64,000 bases of DNA. It comes from Pinus tabuliformis. Its lineage: Eukaryota; Streptophyta; Pinopsida; Pinales; Pinaceae. The notes under the pieces were generated by a model. It searched no databases, was not told where the DNA came from, and saw only the letters and a list, made by a program, of their open reading frames with translations. Location of the stretch: the NCBI GenBank assembly GCA_031772625.1, contig CM062819.1, positions 1,228,439,070-1,228,503,069 of the forward strand, in the 5' to 3' direction. The number at the start of each line of letters is the position of its first letter. Position 1 is the first letter of the stretch. Shown one piece after another: positions 35,770-45,876 of the stretch. The position numbers and the translations under genes were made by a program.

Positions 35770-37213
35770 CTAAAGTTTATCTTGCAGTTTTTGCCTCCTC
35801 GATCTCTTCTTGAACTTGGCCTTCAAGTTCCTGATTCTAGCTTGGCACACCATATTCCTTGAAAAATAGTGATATGCCATGTTTCTCAACATATTTTTCT
35901 CATTGATGACCTTCTCCAACATCCTCTCCAACCAAGACTCATGATCAACATTGATTTCTTGCAAGTTTTGTGAACTTGACTTTCCTCTTTTTGGCAGCTT
36001 GCCGGTTTTCTCGTATGTTTCTTAGCTCCATTACGGTTTGTTGATCCTCTAGTTGTTTGTTTATTTGCTCCAAATATTTGAAAATCCACTTGGCTCTTTG
36101 TAGGTTGAGAGACAAATGTTGAATGTCAGCTTGTTGCTCATGGACGATCTCTCTAAGCTTTGATCTTTATGAGCCCAAATCGGTGTCATCATCCTGAATG
36201 CGAATGAAATTGGTCCCCTACTCACCTGAAGTCCCCTCATCATGTAATGGCCTCTTTCCCTTGTCTTGAACCTATTGTGCTGATGAGGGAAGCAAGACCC
36301 CTTCCATCCTAGGTGGAGATAATACTAGCTTTGCTGCTGCAAACTACCCTTTAGTGCCCTTTTAATAGGTGACAAACGTTGGCACACTAGCGGTTTGTGT
36401 CTCATGACACTCCTGCTGATGTGAAGGTCCACTTGTCTCATGAAAAGATTTTGCAGGTACCTGAGGAGCTGTGAAAAAATCATGATAAATGAAATCCTCC
36501 CATGAAATGTTCTGCAAACCAAGCTAATGCATGACCACAATTTTGATCAGTGCAAAATGATATATACTGTTATACTGCTGCTGAGGAGTCTTCTTGTGCA
36601 CTATGGTGGTCATCTTCTCAATGTTCTGGAAAATGAAGTAGGGGAGATTCATCATTCTCACCCTGGTGAAGTGCATCAACAGTCTGATATGGTATTCATA
36701 TAGGCGAGAAAAACGACCCTCACAGTTGAAATACTTAATTATGAGTTTCATCAAGGGAGCATATGAGTCTTTCAGGTACCGAAAGGGAAAAACTCTGCGG
36801 AGTTGTCTCAAATAATCGGGCTTGATGTATGGTTCATAATATTCCCTGTCAATTTGTTGCCTTTTATTCCACTGTTCTCTAATATTAGGAATGCCGATTG
36901 CTAGAGAAACAGACTCCGGTGTCAAGGTGAATGTCACACCAGCTAGAGTGGCTTGACCATTATGTAAATGAAGCACAAACAACCTGGCCAACTCATGATG
37001 GTACTGGACTCTAGCAACCATCTCACAGAAATGATAACAAGATTGGTGTTGGAAGCATGTGATAGCAAGAGGGCAGGCCTGTAGCTCAGCAAGTGAAGTA
37101 GGCTCCTCTCGTATAAGTTTGCCACCCTTGTGAGGTCTCCTTGGTGCATGCATTTCTGCAGGAGAGTCACTGTGTGTCTCTTCATCTCGGTCATATGAAG
37201 GATCAGATTCCAT
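35770..37213 (-). pseudogene. ORF inside the G1 5' LTR, plant-transposon-type protein with C-terminal coiled coil
   Basis: This copy is better preserved than that in the 3' LTR, with 229 open codons from the ATG at 37211-37213. It shows the acidic start and the HELARLFVLHLHNGQ and TLTPESVSLAIGIPNIREQW words. The basic, aromatic segment RRVFPFRYLKDSYAPL, LLMHFTRVRMMNLPYFIFQN and IYHFALIKIVVMH follow. After this come a linker and the coiled coil. In-frame stops lie at 36524, 36362, 36272, 36218, 36167 and 35770. Each is CAG or CAA in the 3' LTR copy, so the ORF was open when G1 inserted. An intact ancestor would have had about 490 codons. A CCATAAATAT word at 37251-37260 lies 38 bp upstream of the ATG and could be a TATA element, but this is weak. 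Confidence 0.65.
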
Positions 37214-37764
37214 GTTTGCTAATGTGTGAGTTTTCTTGATGAGTATGAAGATATTTATGGTGTTTTTAGTTTTCTGCCACCAAGGGTAAGAATGTATGAG
37301 GGACTGTGGAGGGAGAGGGTATGAGGGGTTTGGGAATATTATGACAAATTTTTTGGGAAATAGGGGGTTTAGGGAATAGTATGTAAGCTTAGGGACAACA
37401 ATTAGGGTTTTGGGGATTTTGTAGTTAGGATTTGGGAAAATGGAAATTGGGAATAGGGGTGAATGATTTTAGGAATATAAGAATTAGGGAATGAGTGGAT
37501 GAAATTGAAAAATAAATGCAGGAGTCAAACAGTAAGGGAGTGATGAAATAGACTTGGTAGCAAAAACATAAATACAAACCCTAGGCAATTGTTTTTGAGC
37601 AAAATTGCAAAGAGGTAGGGTTTGAGATTTTACACACTAAACCACCATAAATTCTAAGAAAAACTCTTTCACTAGCAAGGGAAGAACTCTAGACTTACTT
37701 ACACACCATAGGATTGAGCAATTTTTGAAATTTGAGGGAGTTTATCGTGAATTCGGGCTTGCAG

Positions 37765-37945
37765 CTCTATGCGCCGCGCCACAAACCCAACGTGTCGTGC
37801 CCTTTACATGCGCCGCGCCACAAACCCAATGCGTTGTGCCCTTTATATGCATCGTGCCAATGTATTTTTTACACTGTGGAGGACGGCCCAATACGCCGCG
37901 CCTTCTCTGTGCACCGCGCCTCTCACCCAATGCGTCGTGCCCACG
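37765..37945. repeat. CpG-rich short tandem repeats in the G1 5' LTR
   Basis: Units of about 33-36 bp contain GCGCCGCGCCACAAACCCAA and GTGCCCTTTA words. They occur two to three times and are followed by further ACGCCGCGCC/GCACCGCGCC words. Similar CCAATGCG(C/T)CGC words occur elsewhere in the LTR (near 23944, 35266 and 35634). The array has more units and more CG than in the 3' LTR. Confidence 0.75.
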
Positions 37946-38710
37946 AACTTGCACAGTTTTGCTACAATTTTGCTCCCTTTGTTCAACACAGTCTTCTCTT
38001 GCTCAATCTTTCTTCTTTGAATGCAAGTAAGCTTTTTGAATCATGAAAAATTATTTACATACAAGAGCTTTTGATTTTTCATTCATAAAACCCACTTTTG
38101 TAATGTTTGCATTGTGACTTACTTTTTCAACTCTGTTTTTTGGGCAGTTTACTTTATTTGCGCCTTTGATGAACTAAATGACTTGATTTTTTGTTTGCCT
38201 TGCAGGGGATGGAGTAGCTAAATCTTGGAAATGTGACCAGGGTTTCCACTAAATTTTTTTACATATGAGAGAACTGAAATTACACCAATTTATACAGTAA
38301 AAACCTAAAATACTATGTTTTTCCTCAAAACAGGGTTTTGAGGAAACATACATTCCTGAGCAAGTGATTACGAAATTGGTACTGGAACTTGATTCAACCT
38401 CCTCATGCACCTTCTAATCGTTATTGGACATTTTGAAGAGATTTTTGATGAAACCCTAAACCTAATGAAACTGAAACCCTAGAAATGACTCTTGCAAATT
38501 TAAAGACAAAAAGTGACTGCAAATGATATTGATGAATGGAAATGGGCCAGCAGGTAAAGGACATGAGGGAAAATGTACTACAAGCCACTACCGTTAGATG
38601 ATCCATGATTTTAATGGAATGCAGCTGACTGAGCGAGACACCTAATATGCAATGCAACAAGAGAATTTGATCTCTGACGAAGGGATGAATATAGCGACAC
38701 TAACAATGGT

Positions 38711-39243
38711 GACGAATGCTTATGATGCAGATCGTATGGTGTATGATAGTTGCTGATGACTATCATGATCTTGTTTAGGTCATTGGTCTTTGTTAAAAAT
38801 GTCATGTATTTCTGTTGAAGACCCATAAGTCATATGATGTAATTTGTAATCCCACTTTGCATGGGAAGAATGATGTAATAATGTCTATTTCAGTCATGTA
38901 TAAACAGTTGGTATATCCACACTTGATTCGGTGAATGAGTCAAAATGATGTATCCCCACTTGGTTGGGAGGTTGATGTATGTATGAGTCATTTGAAGGTC
39001 ATACTCACTTAGTTGAGTTGTAGAGTCATGTTGTCCTTGCTCAGGGGGAGCATGGACGGATTGGTACATATTGGCATCTACAAAGGGGGAGATCAATTAG
39101 AGATTTCAGCATGTACTCAGGGGGAGTATGGACAGCAGAATGTATGTCAAGAAAGAGAATATCTTGATCCGCCCTTTGCGCTTGATGTCAAAGGGGGAGA
39201 GTGACTTAGTGTGGTTGTTGCCATCAAGTCCAAAGGGGGAGAT
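38711..39243 (+). other. S1 3' untranslated region, right part, with five polypurine tracts
   Basis: Non-coding. AGGGGGAG or AAAGGGGGAGA runs occur at 39043-39050, 39082-39092, 39119-39126, 39190-39200 and 39232-39242. The last lies directly before the 3' LTR. Multiple polypurine tracts are a reported feature of Sireviruses. S2 has a matching series on its strand. The 300 bp before them also match the S2 3' UTR in order. Confidence 0.85.
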
Positions 39244-40752
39244 TTTTTGCATTATGATACAGGTATGAAAAGTGTTATCCTTGATGGCAACTCACTCAGA
39301 TGATAGATCACAGTTCAGTCTCTCAGAATAAAGGAAAAAGAGATATACACAGGTTCCCTTTTGACCCAGTTGCATATATACGCGGGTTCATCGACCAAAA
39401 GACGCGTATGCGTATACACGCACTTTCATGCAAGGAAAGGCAAGTACATGTTGGAGAACTTGGTTTTGGTCCATGTTATTTGGTCCATGGTATTGTGATC
39501 CATGGTATTAATCCAAGGTATCTTGTCCAACATGTTAACCCCAGGTAAGTGGTCCAAGGTATTGGTTCTAAGTGGTTTTGGACCATGGTATTGAGTAAGG
39601 CCTAAGACTATAAAAGGAGGAGGAGATCGTTAGGCCAGATGGAAAGTGTGCAAGTGATGAATATCTGATGAAGTGTGAGATCTAGTATGTTGGTTATGGG
39701 TTTGTGATGCTTTGCTTGACCTGAACCAAGGGTGCACCTATGTGGTTGATGAAGGTTGATGGACTGGGTTCATGAAGACTAAAATGCATTATCATTATAT
39801 GGTATTATCATGAATAGCTCTGAATATTGACGCATGTCTTATCCTTTATATCTTATGTTCTGGGTATATCTGAAGTTGAAAATTGCAGTGAAGGTATAAG
39901 TAATTATTTTCAGATCTGTACACAGTTTCCCTTTGGTGAAACAACATATACACATTGGTTCGACACAACAAAGTAGCATATACATTATCAGATTTGATAT
40001 TTGATGTTGCTGTTGGTTCTAGTGATTGTTGCAGAGTTCTGGGTTCTGCTCCATGTTCTAGCGACTGTGTTTTGATAACAGGGTTTTGGTGATTCAGTTG
40101 GCGGGTGATTCAGAAATTGATGATGTAGATATAGTTGATGGTTGTATTGTAGTGGTGATTGTTTTGTATTGATGGATCCAGTTTGAAAATTTATGAAATG
40201 TGGTCCCTGGAAAAAAGAGAAGGTCGTAGCCTACTGTAGGTTGGCGCCTATGTACTAGTAACCATATTGGCTAGTACAAGAGCTAGGGGGTTGTAGCTCC
40301 CTTCCAGTATTTTCTGGAGAAAAAGAGAAGGTTGTAGCCTTCTATAGGTGGGTGCCTGCGTACTGGTATGAGTCTGTGCCAGTACAAAATTGTAAAAAGA
40401 AGTTTCTTATTAAATGGAAGATAGATACGATTGCAACAGGTGGTTTTCACCCACATTGGGTTTCCACCTTATATCATGGTGCTCATGTGTGCTTCTTATG
40501 TGTGATGATCTATTCTATTTTACTGCACCTGTTCACTATTTATATGGTTAATAATGTTCTGATGCACTCATTAAAGATTACCTAACTGAATCATAAGTTT
40601 ACTGGATATACTCTAGTTGTATTAAACATAGTTGCGTATACACGCGGGGTTCCTTAACTAAAGTAGCGTATATGAATATGATAATGGAAATGAAAATATT
40701 ATTGATTTGCTAAATTCACCCCCCTCCCCCCCTCTCAGTATTATTTCCAACA
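39244..40752 (+). repeat. 3' LTR of S1
   Basis: It aligns with the 5' LTR over its whole length and ends TTTCCAACA, followed by CCATG. Its first bases read TTTTTTGCATTATG, where the 5' LTR has TGTTGGCATTATA, so the terminal TG is lost. It keeps TATAAAAG at 39609-39616. A longer C run near 40720-40733 is a length difference from the 5' copy. Confidence 0.92.
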
Positions 40753-41050
40753 CCATGTTCCACTTTTCACATTGAACACCTCAACCCCAACCGTTTTTCA
40801 GGTCGTGGGATGCAATGGACCATCTGCAGGGGAAATGGAAGTAGTGGAAGAAAACTTCTGAACTTTACAAACATCACACTCCTCGCCATGCCCTCCATGA
40901 CGAATATGGAATCGGGAAAGTGGGTTTCATAACTATACATTCCGAGCTCAGTCAATTTCCAATTACCTCATTCTTGGTTGTAACTAACTTAATATCAATC
41001 AAATTAATTAGAGAGCTCAAACTATTTTAATTATCTAAATCCCTAAATCA
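40753..41050. other. Host DNA between the S1 and C1 nests, including the right part of the interrupted open region
   Basis: Only 288 bp separate the CCATG duplicate of S1 from the AATCA duplicate of C1. The first 180 bp are GC-richer and continue, in frame, the open region cut at 19108. That frame ends at a TAA at 40929-40931. The rest is AT rich with no feature. Confidence 0.6.
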
Positions 41051-41294
41051 TGTTAAAAAAATTGAAGAGTCAACTTTATTAATGAATTGGACGGCTCAAA
41101 AGTGAGGAGCTCCAGCTGGAGACTTCTTCTAGCATACCACTCTACATCAATCAACTTACAATAAAAAATATATATAGTTTTCACACATCTATGGAAGTTA
41201 GAACAACTACATAAGAAGTAGGAACTAATTCCTAATCTAAGACTATAGTGAACTGAATCTCTCTAGATTTACATATTCTCCATTATCTTCTACA
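41051..41294 (-). repeat. 3' LTR of C1
   Basis: It starts TGTTAAAAAAATTGAAGAG on the + strand and ends ATCTTCTACA. It matches 55963-56226 throughout. The 20-bp length difference comes from a TA-repeat expansion in the other copy. AATCA flanks it on the left. Confidence 0.9.
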
Positions 41295-41312
41295 CTCCTC
41301 CTTAATGGAGAA
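41295..41312 (-). other. Polypurine tract of C1
   Basis: On the minus strand AATGGAGAAAGG-type purines are followed by TTAAGGAGGAG directly before the LTR start TGTAGAAGATAATGG. The AAGGAGGAG run is the likely plus-strand primer. Confidence 0.7.
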
Positions 41313-41436
41313 AGGGGTTCACAAGTATTCCTAACATTTCCCTAAACAATTCAAACTTGATTCTATTGAGAGGCTTAGTGAAAGTAGTAGTATCATAGTC
41401 ACATGTATTCCAATATTCAATATGGATTTCCTTTGA

Positions 41437-41931
41437 CTAAACTTTCTCCCTGACAAAATGAAATTGTGTATCAATGTGCTTTGTGTTTTTAGGAAATACT
41501 AGATTATTTACAAGTTTGATAGAGCTTTGTTTGTTGCATTTGATAAATATTGCAACCTTTTGTTCTTCTCCAGCATCATGGAGAAGTCTCCTCAACCAAA
41601 CTGCTTCACAAGTTGCTACACACATCGCTTGATACTCATCTTCTACTGAAGACAAGAATAGTGTGTTATTCTTTTTCCTACTTCATGTAATGACCCCAAA
41701 CCCAATGCTAAACACATAGCTTGTTATGGATAATCTTTCATCTACATTTCTAGCCCAATTTGAGTGTGAAAAACCTGTCAGTCTAACATGAAACGAATCA
41801 ATATAAATAATACTAAAGTCTAACATTCCTTGCAGATACCTTACGATGCCTTTCACTGCAACACAATGACTCTCAAGAGGCTTTGACATGAATTGGCTCA
41901 ATACACTCACTGTAGAAGCCAAATCTGGCCT
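41437..41931 (-). pseudogene. Copia RNase H and RT C-terminus (C1, downstream of S2)
   Basis: The reading begins with the end of the RT region (TTRPDLASTVSVLSQFMSKPLESH and VAVKGIVRYLQGMLDF). It passes through the RNase H start LTGFSHSNWARNVDERLSITSYVF, where the first Asp of the usual SDSDWA word is replaced (SHSNWA). It then continues with SSVEDEYQAMCVATCEAVWLRRLL and KCNKQSSIKLVNN and ends KNTKHIDTQFHFVREKV. These are the standard copia RNase H motifs in order. The upstream RT lies on the far side of S2 at 51263 and beyond. A stop near 41680 separates the two open parts. The enzyme would be inactive through loss of catalytic acids and the S2 insertion. Confidence 0.85.
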
Positions 41932-41936
41932 AGTTG

Positions 41937-43917
41937 TGTTGGAAATAATACTAAGAGGGGGGGCACAAATCAATATTTACAATTCAACAATTTTTTCATT
42001 TCCCAATTAGATTTATATATGCTACTTCAGTGAAGTGAACTTGCGTGTGCATGAAAATGTGATTAAGGAAACCATCATATACCCAGAGAACTTATGATTT
42101 AGTTAATTCATAATGTGTTGATATTTAATCAGTGGATCAATACTTTATTTTATAGTAACTATGTGCAACAATAACATAATAAACCATCACACATAAGAAA
42201 CACACATGAACACCATGATTTAAGGTAGAAACCCAATGTGAGAGAAAAACCACCTGCTGGTGTCGTCTTTGTCTTCTTTTTAATATAAAGAAAATTTGTT
42301 TACAATATTTTACTGATGCACACACATACCAGTACGCAAGCACCCACCTATAGAAGTCTACAACCTTCTCTCATTCTCTAGCTTCTACTATAAGGGATGT
42401 ACAACCCCATAGCTCTTGTACTAGCCCATATGTTTACTAGTACAGAGGCACTAACCTACAGAAGGCTACAACCTTCTCTCTTTCTCCAGGGACCACATTT
42501 CATAAATTTTCAGATTGGATGCTCTTGGTACACAACAACACAATATGAAGGCCTCGTTTCATCAAATTTTCATACTAGACCCATCAAAAAACTTGAAGCT
42601 CAAACTTTATAATAATAACTGCATCAATCAACAATCATTCAATCTAAATAGTCAGATCACTGTCACCAAAACACTGTGTTGAACCCAGAAACCTACATCA
42701 TCATTCAGAACTAGATACAACCTCAAAAATCATACATCAGAATGCATATGCTACTTTAATGAACCCAACCTGCGTGTATATGCTACTTCCTTTAACCAAA
42801 CCTGTGTATACCTCCAAAACTACTGAATCATAAAATTTTTTGAATCATATCTATACCAACCAATAATATTCTAAACATCTATTGTCAAATAAAAAAGATC
42901 TAGACAGTCAGCAGTAAATATCACCCTTCTCACTTAATTAATCAATCAATCAGACTCAACCTCCTTATGCATTCATTTCTACTTTTAGATCTGAGAAGAC
43001 ATCATTGGTAGGTAGCAATAAACCATCAACATTGATCATATAGATCAGTCATTTCTAAATAACATGATTTTCTTTTGTATACGCTACTTGGAAGCTTTGA
43101 ACCAGCATGTATATGCACCTTCACCAAGGCGAACCAACGTATAGATATGCAAACACTAACGTACAACTTAGTTGCTATTCCAGATTTCAGACATACCCAG
43201 ATCATGACATTTAAAGAATAAAACATGTGTAAGAAATCAGATATAGTCCAATCAATATCAGATCGTTTAATGATAAGTCATTTCAGGTCTCATGATCCTT
43301 ATCCAACATTGAATTCAAGGTGCACATAATATTTCAGATTATATCATAATGATAGCCCCTGCAACATAAAATATAATTTAGATAGAAGTATTCCTCATAA
43401 ACCCTTTCACTTGCACACTTCGCCCTTTGATCCTCTCCTCCTTATATAGTTTTTTTCCTTTCTCAATACCTCACACCAAAACAACACTTAGAACCTATGG
43501 TATTCTTCGACGAGATCAAATAGTTGTTACTCCACTCAATATTATGGGCTAATACCATGGTATTGACACTTGGTATTCGTTAATCTTGAATTTCCTTGAT
43601 TTTCCAACCCATACACGCTCTTCCTCTTGTGAAAGTGTGTGCATATGTATACACCCTTTTTGTTTTGTTAACCCATGTGTATACGCTAATTTGACAATGT
43701 GAGCCTGTGTATATAGCTTAAGCTACCTTACAACATCATTTTCCTTCAACTTCTTGATTCTTATCAGTATACCTTTGTTCTAACTTCCTGTTCTTCTGTA
43801 CCAATGCCCTGTTACCTCTAAATTGACCTGTTACAATGTGATTTTCCCTTTATCAAATCTGAACTGACCTGTGAGTGAGTTACCATCAAGGACAACAACT
43901 CTATCATAACTCCAACA
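41937..43917 (-). repeat. 3' LTR of S2
   Basis: It starts TGTTGGAAATAATACTAAGAG on the + strand and ends ACTCCAACA. It aligns with 49292-51257 throughout. It carries repeated TATACGCTAC and TGCATATAC words and a CTTATATAG box at 43441-43449, which is CTATATAAG in the sense of the element. Confidence 0.92.
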
Positions 43918-44760
43918 ATCTCCCGCTTTGGACTTGATGGAAACCATATTGGTGTTGATTACTTCAATTTGTTGAACCTGTTAGAGATATGAAGCAACAC
44001 CAAAATACTCTCCCCCTTTGACATCAAGGGAAAAGGGTGGATCAAGATATTATCCCCCTTTGAGATACACTTTGCTCCCCTTGAGTACATGCAAATTTTG
44101 CAGAGATATTTTTCAGAAAAATAACATGACTTTATAACTCAACTATGTGAGTATGACCTTCCTATCACCAATGACTCATTCATACATCAATCACCCAACC
44201 AAGTGGGGATATACCAATTGTTTATACATGACTCAAATATAACAATTATTACATCATCCTTCCCATACATAGTGAGGATACAAATTACATCATATGTCCA
44301 ATAGGACTTGTTCAAAAATAAACTATGACAAAAGGAGACATATTACACCCTAGATTTTTACATGACCTATGCAATAATTGATATAAAATATCTGAAACCA
44401 TAGCTGAAATCAGCAACCATAATGCCAACAATGCAGAATGTTTGTGAAAGCTAGTGCTCCCCCTGAACCCGTGCTGCCTATGCATTATCAACAAATAATT
44501 CATCAAGGCATCTTCATTAGTTAGATAAAAATCAATGAACAAAGCATATCAGCAAACCGTAATCATCAATATTAGACTGAGCACCCATGAGAGAGTCTGA
44601 CTCACTATTTTTCTATCAGAAAAAACATATACGCTCCTGTAGCCATAGAAACTCACATATATGCACAACTATCCTTCATGAAACCCGTGTATAGGAACCT
44701 TCTTCTAAAAACTGGATTTAACAACATGATGATGCAGAAACTACTCCCATCTTTTGTCTA
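43918..44760 (-). other. S2 3' untranslated region with multiple polypurine tracts
   Basis: On the + strand the complements of purine tracts are seen at 43918-43930 (directly beside the LTR), 44009-44019, 44052-44061, near 44075 and near 44457. The sequence between them matches the S1 3' UTR in the same order, for example the GTATAAACA(A/G)TTGGTATATCC word. No coding region. Confidence 0.8.
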
Positions 44761-45876
44761 AGATAATTAAATGTTTCTCTAGGAAGTGGTTTGGTAAATA
44801 TATCAACAACTTATTCTTTGTAAGCAACATGCTCCAATTTAAACTTTTTCTCAAGGACTCGTTCTCGTAGAAAATGGTACTTAATGTGTATGTTCATCGT
44901 CTTGGAGTGCATGACTAGATTTTTTGAAATAGTGATGGCACTTGTATTATCACATAAAATGGACATGGGTGGAGAACATGTGATTTGAATGTCTTGTAAT
45001 GTTTGCAGTATCTAGAGTAGCTGTGTGCAGCAAAATGCAGCAGCCACATATTCCACTTTAGTTGTAGATAAGGCAATCAAACTTTATTTCCTTCTGAACC
45101 AAGATACTAACCATGATCAGATATAGAATGCACCTCCACTAGTGCTTTTTCAATCATCAACATTTCCTACCCAATCTACATCTATATATGCATGAAGAGT
45201 AAGATTTGTATCTTTAAGATACCATAGACCAAAGTATTGAGTTCCTTGAAGACATTTCAATATTCTCTTAACATCTTGAAGATGTGATTCCTTTGGATCT
45301 TCTTGGAACCTTCCAACAACTCCTACTGCATGCATGATATTAGGTTTGGTACTTGTTAGATAGAGCATACTTCCAATCATAGATCTATATTTTGGTTGTT
45401 GTAGATCCTTTTGTGAACCCTTTTTGTTGTAGATATTTGTCAAGGGGATAATACCAAGCACTTGGAGCTTGTTTCAGTCCATAGAGATCCTTTTTTAGCT
45501 TGCATACAAGCTTTGCATCATTTCCTAGAATGAGTCCTTCGGGTTGTTCAATATAAAATTTTTCTTCTAACTCTCCATTAAGAAATGCATATTTTACATC
45601 CATTTGATACACTTTGAATTTCTGAAAACTTGAAATAGCAATAAACATTATTATGGCTTCAAGTCTAGCAACATGTGCAAATGTTTCTTCAAAGTCTATA
45701 CCTTTTTGTTGAGCATACCCTTTACAAACAAGTCTTGCTTTGTTTCTAATAACGTCTCCATATTCATTCAATTTATTCTTAAATATCCATTTTGTTCCTA
45801 TAACATTTTTATCAAGAGGTCTAGGAACCAGTTCCCAAGTATCATTCTTTTCAATTCGGTCAATTTCTTCGTTCAT
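44760..45876 (-). pseudogene. Copia reverse transcriptase and RNase H with an internal deletion (S2)
   Basis: RT begins MNEEIDRIEKNDTWELVPRP and continues KWIFKNKLNEYGDVIRNKARLV, GIDFEETFAHVARLEAI, QMDVKYAFLNGELEEKFY and KKDLYGLKQAPSAWY to LDKYLQQKGFTKGS. It then jumps directly to KYRSMIGSMLYLTSTKP (about 45385-45420). The family has well over 100 residues between these two words, including the catalytic YVDD box. These are gone, so the enzyme is dead. RNase H follows with YIDVDWVGNVDD and, after stops, SLIALSTTKVEYVAAA, then LCDNTSAI and MHIHIKYHFLRE-like words. The usual Pro in FAPVARLEA is His here. SIRE-type wording throughout. Confidence 0.85.

Larger units (their letters stand above)
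22945..38705 (-). mobile_element. Complete Tat-like Ty3/gypsy element with giant ORF-bearing LTRs (G1)
   Basis: G1 lies on the minus strand and is flanked by ATGGT (22940-22944 and 38706-38710). Its ends are TGTTAGTG and CACTAACA, perfect inverted copies of 8 bp at the outer right end. Its LTRs are 4388 and 4459 bp, and the internal region is 6914 bp. The internal order is gag, protease, a second RNase H, reverse transcriptase, gypsy RNase H and integrase. RT wording (KVSLKDNYPLPKMDHILQ, GYSGYNQILVHEDD, YLDD) is of the Tat branch. Each LTR carries a sense ORF of about 480-490 codons. Coding regions have scattered stops and shifts, so this copy is inactive, but its structure is complete. Confidence 0.92.
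34247..38705 (-). repeat. 5' LTR of G1 (4459 bp)
   Basis: On the + strand it starts TGTTAGTGCC and ends CACTAACA, followed by the target duplication ATGGT. It is 71 bp longer than the 3' LTR, mainly through extra GC-rich short repeat units near 37765-37945. The internal ORF starts about 1.49 kb from the outer end and stops well before the inner end. No second start of an internal gene lies between the ORF and the primer-binding site. Confidence 0.92.
19109..40752 (+). mobile_element. Gag-only Sirevirus-like copia retrotransposon (S1), host of G1 and a SINE
   Basis: S1 is flanked by CCATG (19104-19108 and 40753-40757). It has LTRs of 1474 and 1509 bp, an initiator-Met-type primer-binding site, a broken gag and five purine tracts before the 3' LTR. 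Protease, integrase, reverse transcriptase and RNase H are all absent. Without G1 (22945-38705 plus one ATGGT) and the SINE, S1 would be about 5.7 kb. Its gag and LTRs are clearly related to the pol-bearing S2 at 41937-51257. It therefore fits the gag-only non-autonomous class that depends on enzymes made by a relative. Dependence on S2-like elements is inference. Confidence 0.85.

Noticed and set aside
22945-38705. Reading the two 4.4-kb repeats as a segmental duplication rather than LTRs
   Set aside because: TG/CA ends, a perfect 5-bp target duplication, the primer-binding site at the inner edge and the gag-to-integrase region between them fit LTRs exactly.
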